NCBI GenBank assembly: GCA_002308235.1
Contig: DBVS01000018.1
Coordinates: 1 to 27,378, forward strand
Direction of reading: 5' to 3'
DNA length: 27,378 nucleotides
Source of the DNA: Lachnospiraceae bacterium UBA1258
Lineage (GTDB): Bacteria > Bacillota > Clostridia > Lachnospirales > Lachnospiraceae
The translations under genes and the position numbers were made by a program. Shown here in pieces: positions 23,242 through 27,378 of this stretch; the stretch's first letter is position 1, and each line of letters opens with the position of its first letter. The notes under the pieces are model-generated. The model worked only from the letters and a program-made list of their open reading frames with translations. It searched no databases and was not told the DNA's origin.

Positions 23242-24381
23242 ATGAGCTTTGATATTTTAAAAAGAGAAGGCGCTGCTAAACGCGGCGTTTTTCATACTGT
23301 TCACGGTGATATTCAGACTCCGGTCTTTATGAATGTGGGTACGGTTGCGGCCATTAAAGGTGCCGTGGCAACCACAGACCTTCATGATATCGGTACTCAG
23401 GTTGAACTCAGTAATACTTATCATCTTCATGTACGCCCCGGAGACAAGCTCATAAAAGAGCTGGGCGGTCTTCACAAGTTTATGAACTGGGACAGACCCA
23501 TCCTTACCGATTCGGGCGGTTTTCAGGTATTTTCCCTGGCAGGACTTCGTAAGATAAAAGAAGAAGGCGTTACCTTTCATTCCCATGTGGACGGAAGGAT
23601 CATTTTCATGGGCCCGGAAGAGAGCATGCAGATTCAGTCAAATCTTGCGTCCACCATAGCCATGGCCTTTGACGAGTGTCCATCAAGCGTTGCGGAAAAA
23701 ACCTACGTAAAACAAAGCGTGGAGCGTACCACCAGGTGGCTTGAACGCTGCAAAAAGGAAATGAACAGGTTAAATTCACTGCCTGATACCATAAATAAAG
23801 ATCAGATGCTTTTTGGTATAAATCAGGGCGGTGTATATGAAGATATCCGCGTGGAACACGCGAAGATCATATCGGATTTTGATCTCCCCGGATACGCCAT
23901 CGGAGGCCTTGCGGTGGGAGAAAGCCACGAAGAAATGTACAGAATCATTGAGGCAACGGTTCCGAACCTTCCTTCCGACAAGCCCGTATATCTTATGGGT
24001 GTGGGAACTCCCGCAAATATCGTTGAAGGAGTTTACCGCGGAATCGACTTCTTTGACTGTGTATACCCTTCAAGAAACGGCCGACACGGTCATTTGTATA
24101 CTCACCACGGAAAGATCAATCTTTTCAATGTGAAATACGAGCGTGATCTTCGCCCTATTGAAGAGGGCTGTAATTGTCCGGCCTGCAGAAATTATTCGAG
24201 AGCATATATAAGACATCTGCTCAAAGCAAAAGAGATGCTCGGCATGAGACTTTGTGTGCTTCATAACCTGTATTTTTACAACAATCTCATGACGGAAATC
24301 AGGAACGCTTTGGATGAAGGAAGATTTGCATCCTTCCGCGATGACATTCTTTATTCTTTAAAACAGGGCGATGATAAATGA
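23242..24381 (+). CDS. tgt: tRNA-guanine (queuine/preQ1) transglycosylase
   Basis: Exchanges guanine 34 of GUN-anticodon tRNAs for preQ1 in queuosine synthesis. The 379-residue length is normal. D90 in TDSGGFQVFSL is the general acid/base position and D272 in FDCVYPSRNGRHG the nucleophile. The zinc site is C310, C312 and C315 (CNCPAC) with H341 in LHNLYFYN, matching the spacing in the well-studied Zymomonas enzyme. GINQGG and GYAIGGLAVGE are also present. ATG 23242 follows GGAGAAGG (23232-23239). yajC is next, as in many bacteria, but secD and secF do not follow. Confidence 0.97.
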   Translation: MSFDILKREGAAKRGVFHTVHGDIQTPVFMNVGTVAAIKGAVATTDLHDIGTQVELSNTYHLHVRPGDKLIKELGGLHKFMNWDRPILTDSGGFQVFSLAGLRKIKEEGVTFHSHVDGRIIFMGPEESMQIQSNLASTIAMAFDECPSSVAEKTYVKQSVERTTRWLERCKKEMNRLNSLPDTINKDQMLFGINQGGVYEDIRVEHAKIISDFDLPGYAIGGLAVGESHEEMYRIIEATVPNLPSDKPVYLMGVGTPANIVEGVYRGIDFFDCVYPSRNGRHGHLYTHHGKINLFNVKYERDLRPIEEGCNCPACRNYSRAYIRHLLKAKEMLGMRLCVLHNLYFYNNLMTEIRNALDEGRFASFRDDILYSLKQGDDK

Positions 24382-24384
24382 TTG

Positions 24385-24413
24385 TTGCTTAATTTTGAAA
24401 ACTTTTGTATTAT
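24385..24413 (+). promoter_or_regulatory. Promoter for yajC
   Basis: TTGCTT (24385-24390) and TATTAT (24408-24413) are 17 bases apart in the 61-base gap after tgt. The expected start near 24420 lies just before the AGGAGGAG at 24431-24438. Confidence 0.55.
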
Positions 24414-24442
24414 AGACAAGAGAAATTTTTAGGAGGAGAACT

Positions 24443-24769
24443 ATGTATACAGTTTTGGTAGATCCGGCCGAAGCGGGCGCTGCTTCACCCTGGACAGGAC
24501 TTATCAGCATGCTTGTTTCTTTTGCTATTCTGGGTATTTTCTTCTATTTCATCATTTTAAGACCCCAGAAGAAAGAGCAGAAGCGTATGAGCACCATGCT
24601 TTCGGGCCTTGAGATCGGCGACTGCGTTCTTACAAGCAGCGGATTTTACGGCGTTGTCATCGATATCACGGACGACACAGTTATCGTTGAATTCGGTAAT
24701 AACAAAAACTGCCGCATCCCTATGCAGAAATCTGCTATTGCACAGGTTGAAAAGGCAAACAAACAGTAA
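24443..24769 (+). CDS. yajC: Preprotein translocase accessory subunit YajC
   Basis: A 108-residue single-span membrane protein that associates with SecDF and the Sec translocon. One transmembrane helix (about 19-39) is followed by the family signature ILRPQKKEQKRM, then a small cytoplasmic beta domain (LEIGDCVLTSSGFYGVVIDI...DDTVIVEF). ATG 24443 has a very strong AGGAGGAG (24431-24438). The gene has its own promoter and a terminator, so it appears monocistronic here. Confidence 0.95.
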   Translation: MYTVLVDPAEAGAASPWTGLISMLVSFAILGIFFYFIILRPQKKEQKRMSTMLSGLEIGDCVLTSSGFYGVVIDITDDTVIVEFGNNKNCRIPMQKSAIAQVEKANKQ

Positions 24770-24790
24770 TCGATATGATTGATTGAAAAT

Positions 24791-24860
24791 AAACCGACAG
24801 TTCATGCGGGCAGGTTTAAAAACCTGTTATTTCGCCTGAATCCGTCGGTTTGTTTTTTTA
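24791..24860 (+). terminator. Large intrinsic terminator after yajC
   Basis: The basal stem AAACCGAC (24791-24798) pairs with GTCGGTTT (24844-24851) and is followed by GTTTTTTTA. Inside it, CAGGTT (24811-24816) pairs with AACCTG (24821-24826), and TTCA (24801-24804) with TGAA (24837-24840), giving a long interrupted rod rather than a simple hairpin. Confidence 0.8.
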
Positions 24861-24893
24861 GCATTGCATGAGAATGTTTTAACAATTTTGGTG

Positions 24894-24922
24894 TTGAAAT
24901 TTATTTAACAATGTAATATCAT
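24894..24922 (+). promoter_or_regulatory. Promoter for leuB-ilvD
   Basis: TTGAAA (24894-24899) and TATCAT (24917-24922) are separated by 17 bases. The expected start near 24929 gives a leader of about 30 bases, so neither a T-box nor a leucine attenuator can fit downstream of it. GAAATT (24896-24901) and AATTTC (24924-24929) form an inverted repeat flanking the promoter. Confidence 0.6.
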
Positions 24923-24959
24923 TAATTTCATACTGTAATGCGTTAAAGAGGTAACGATA

Positions 24960-26042
24960 GTGAAATATAATATTACATGCATTCCCGGCGACGGAATCGG
25001 ACCCGAAATTGTAAATGCCGCCAAAAACGTTTTAAACACGGTCGGAAAGAAATTCGGCCATGAATTTGTATTTAAGGATATCCTGATGGGCGGAGCTTCC
25101 ATAGATGTTCACGGGATTCCCTTAACTGACGAAGCAATTGCCGACGCAAAGTCCGCAGATGCGGTTTTGATGGGCTCAATCGGCGGAGATACCAACACTT
25201 CTCCATGGTATAAGCTTGAGCCTTCCAAGAGACCCGAAGCAGGCCTTTTAAAGATCCGTAAGGAACTCAAACTTTTTGCAAACCTTCGGCCCGCTGTGCT
25301 TTTTGATGATTTATCGGATGCCTGTGTTCTTAAAAAAGAAACCAGCGACAGAGGATTTGACCTTATTATAGTTCGTGAACTTACAGGTGGCCTATATTTC
25401 GGAGAAAGAAAAACTTTTGAAGAAAATGGTGTCAGAACCGCCATAGATACGTTAAAATATGATGAGACGGAAATAAAGCGCATAGCTGTCAAGGCTTTCG
25501 AGATCGCAAAGAAGAGACGCTGCAAGGTTACAAGCGTTGATAAAGCAAACGTGCTTGATTCTTCGAGACTCTGGCGTGCAGTTGTAAATGAGGTTTCAAA
25601 GGATTATCCCGAAGTTAAGCTTGAGCACATGCTTGTTGACAACTGTGCAATGCAGCTTGTAAAAGACCCCGGACAATTTGACGTTATACTTACCGAGAAC
25701 ATGTTCGGAGATATCTTATCGGACGAAGCCAGCATGATAACAGGCTCCATCGGAATGCTTGCCAGCGCCAGCCTTAACGAGACCAAATTCGGACTTTACG
25801 AACCCAGCCACGGCTCGGCACCCGACATAGCAGGAATGGATATTGCAAACCCCATTGCAACGATTCTTTCCGCAGCTATGATGCTTCGATTCAGCTTTGA
25901 TCTTAACAAAGAAGCTGATGCAATTGAAACGGCTGTAAAGAAGGTACTTTCTCAGGGAATTCGCACAAAGGATATAGCAATATCCGGAGAAGCCACCGTA
26001 GGATGTAAGAAAATGGGCGAACTTATCGCCGAAAACATATAA
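24960..26042 (+). CDS. leuB: 3-Isopropylmalate dehydrogenase
   Basis: NAD-dependent oxidative decarboxylation of 3-isopropylmalate, the third step of leucine synthesis. The 360-residue protein shows GDGIGPEIV (about 10-18), the substrate-loop motif RELTGGLYFGERKT, DSSRLWR, the metal-binding NMFGDILSDEASMITGSIGM region and EPSHGSAPDIAGMDIANPIA-type C-terminal text (NAD site). TGGLYFGE and the short loop favour LeuB over isocitrate or tartrate dehydrogenase. The start is GTG 24960 with AAAGAGGT (24945-24952) upstream. leuA, leuC and leuD are not in the window. ilvD follows 11 bases after the stop. Confidence 0.95.
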   Translation: MKYNITCIPGDGIGPEIVNAAKNVLNTVGKKFGHEFVFKDILMGGASIDVHGIPLTDEAIADAKSADAVLMGSIGGDTNTSPWYKLEPSKRPEAGLLKIRKELKLFANLRPAVLFDDLSDACVLKKETSDRGFDLIIVRELTGGLYFGERKTFEENGVRTAIDTLKYDETEIKRIAVKAFEIAKKRRCKVTSVDKANVLDSSRLWRAVVNEVSKDYPEVKLEHMLVDNCAMQLVKDPGQFDVILTENMFGDILSDEASMITGSIGMLASASLNETKFGLYEPSHGSAPDIAGMDIANPIATILSAAMMLRFSFDLNKEADAIETAVKKVLSQGIRTKDIAISGEATVGCKKMGELIAENI

Positions 26043-26053
26043 AGGAGAATTCG

Positions 26054-27378
26054 ATGAATTCAGACAATGTGATGCAGGGAACCGCGCAAGCGCCCCACAG
26101 AAGCTTATTCAATGCTCTCGGATTTACTGAAGAAGAAAGAAAGCGTCCCATGATCGGTATTGTTTCTTCGTACAACGAAATAGTACCCGGACACATGAAT
26201 CTTGATAAAATCGTGGAAGCCGTTAAACTCGGCGTAGCCATGGCAGGCGGTACACCCGTTGTGTTCCCCGCAATTGCCGTATGTGACGGTATCGCAATGG
26301 GCCACGTTGGCATGAAATATTCGCTGGTAACAAGAGACCTTATTGCTGATTCCACCGAATGTATGGCCATAGCCCATCAGTTTGACGGACTTGTAATGGT
26401 TCCTAACTGCGATAAAAACGTTCCCGGCTTACTTATGGCTGCGGCAAGAGTAAATATTCCCACCGTGTTTGTTTCCGGCGGCCCCATGCTTGCAGGACAT
26501 GTTAAAGGAAAGAAGAGAAGCCTTTCTTCCATGTTTGAAGCCGTGGGAGAGCTTGCTGCCGGTAAAATCACGGAACAGGATCTTTGTGAATTCGAAGAAA
26601 AGGTTTGTCCTACCTGCGGTTCCTGCTCGGGAATGTATACCGCAAACTCCATGAACTGCTTAACGGAAGCTCTCGGAATGGGCCTTCGGGGAAACGGTAC
26701 AATTCCTGCCGTATACAGTGAAAGAATCCGTCTTGCAAAGCATGCCGGAATGCAGGTTATGGAACTTGTAAAGAGAAACATCCGTCCCAGAGACATTATG
26801 ACCGAAAAAGCATTTTTAAATGCCCTCACCGTTGATATGGCTCTTGGCTGTTCCACCAATTCCATGCTTCATCTTCCCGCTATTGCGCATGAAGCAGGCG
26901 TTAAGTTAAATCTTGAAATCGCCAATGAACTTTCCGCAAAGACTCCCAATCTTTGCCATCTTGCTCCCGCAGGTCCCACCTACATGGAAGACTTAAACGA
27001 AGCCGGCGGTGTTTATGCGGTTATGAAGGAACTTACCAAGAAAAACCTTCTTAATCTCGATTTGATTACCGTAACCGGTAAAACTGTGGGTGAAAATATC
27101 GAGAATGCTTATAATCTTAATCCCGAGGTAATAAGACCCCTTGAGAATCCTTACAGTACTACGGGCGGTATTGCGGTGCTTAAGGGTAATCTTGCTCCCG
27201 AAGGGTCTGTTGTCAAGCGTTCGGCCGTAGTTCCCGAAATGATGGAACACACGGGCCCCGCACGTGTCTTTGACTGCGAAGAAGATGCCATCGCTGCAAT
27301 AAAGGGCGGCAAAATCGTCGAAGGCGATGTTGTTGTCATCAGATATGAAGGCCCCAAGGGCGGTCCCGGCATGAGAGA
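26054..27378 (+). CDS. ilvD: Dihydroxy-acid dehydratase, N-terminal part (3' end outside window)
   Basis: Iron-sulfur dehydratase making the 2-keto acids for isoleucine and valine (and, through ketoisovalerate, leucine). The frame is open from ATG 26054 to the window end, about 441 residues of the roughly 550-570 expected. The three conserved cluster cysteines are C77 (AVCDGIAMGH), C119 (PNCDKNVPG) and C191 (CPTCGSCSGMYTANSM). The later GCSTNS and YSTTGGIAVLKGNLAPEGSV segments are typical of IlvD rather than the sugar-acid dehydratases. AGGAG (26043-26047) is 6 bases before the ATG and adjoins the leuB stop, so the two genes form an operon for branched-chain amino acid synthesis that continues beyond the window. 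Confidence 0.97.
   Translation, partial: MNSDNVMQGTAQAPHRSLFNALGFTEEERKRPMIGIVSSYNEIVPGHMNLDKIVEAVKLGVAMAGGTPVVFPAIAVCDGIAMGHVGMKYSLVTRDLIADSTECMAIAHQFDGLVMVPNCDKNVPGLLMAAARVNIPTVFVSGGPMLAGHVKGKKRSLSSMFEAVGELAAGKITEQDLCEFEEKVCPTCGSCSGMYTANSMNCLTEALGMGLRGNGTIPAVYSERIRLAKHAGMQVMELVKRNIRPRDIMTEKAFLNALTVDMALGCSTNSMLHLPAIAHEAGVKLNLEIANELSAKTPNLCHLAPAGPTYMEDLNEAGGVYAVMKELTKKNLLNLDLITVTGKTVGENIENAYNLNPEVIRPLENPYSTTGGIAVLKGNLAPEGSVVKRSAVVPEMMEHTGPARVFDCEEDAIAAIKGGKIVEGDVVVIRYEGPKGGPGMR

Noticed and set aside
24770..24959. T-box or amino-acid riboswitch upstream of leuB
   Set aside because: The structured segment ends in a T-run before the leuB promoter at 24894-24922, so it belongs to yajC transcripts; the leuB leader itself is only about 30 bases.
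26377..26865. Antisense open frame opposite ilvD
   Set aside because: Shadow of the ilvD coding frame; no ribosome binding site or family resemblance.
1..27378. CRISPR array, tRNA, insertion sequence or prophage
   Set aside because: No spaced direct repeats, cloverleaf-like sequences, transposase motifs, terminal inverted repeats or phage genes were seen on either strand.

Overview
The window looks like a chromosomal housekeeping segment of an anaerobic, moderate-GC Firmicute, most probably a clostridial Lachnospiraceae member. Supporting signs are strong GGAGG-type ribosome binding sites, several TTG and GTG starts, an oxygen-sensitive class III ribonucleotide reductase whose C-terminal glycyl-radical segment resembles clostridial forms, a DUF1292 protein and a potABCD operon. 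This assignment is inference; no rRNA gene is present. No mobile element, CRISPR array, tRNA gene or prophage was seen. Genes are densely packed and almost all lie on the + strand; only a DUF1292 gene and a beta-propeller lactonase gene are on the - strand.

Layout. 1-515: 3' end of tyrS and its terminator. 548-4139: overlapping run of cdd (cytidine deaminase), a membrane-anchored MutS-like ATPase, rnhA and a WYL-domain regulator, closed by a hairpin. 4189-7443: nrdD-nrdG-dut, a deoxynucleotide supply and sanitation operon, preceded by a 16-bp palindrome that resembles an NrdR box. 7525-13306: degV, an orphan hybrid histidine kinase, gltX and a short UvrD-like helicase. 13308-15614: a divergent pair, DUF1292 (-) and a GH13 debranching-enzyme-like protein (+) that has lost its catalytic residues. 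15660-20993: trpS followed by potA-potB-potC-potD for spermidine/putrescine uptake. 20983-22038: lactonase (-), convergent with potD and divergent from a VanY-type D,D-carboxypeptidase gene (22192-23229), which is followed by tgt. 24443-24769: yajC. 24960-27378: leuB and the 5' part of ilvD (branched-chain amino acid synthesis).

Most unusual items. (1) PotA is 523 residues instead of about 350-370, because two tandem copies of an 86-91 residue beta-rich unit are inserted in its TOBE domain. (2) The GH13 protein keeps the GlgX-like fold signatures but lacks the nucleophile Asp, the region I Asp/His and the region IV His-Asp pair, so it is probably a pseudoenzyme. (3) The MutS-like ATPase has membrane segments and no recognisable mismatch-recognition domain. 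(4) The putative NrdR box upstream of nrdD coincides with a terminator hairpin. (5) The lactonase/VanY divergent promoters share a near-identical inverted 14-nt element. No entirely new multi-gene system is evident; these are the best candidates for novelty.
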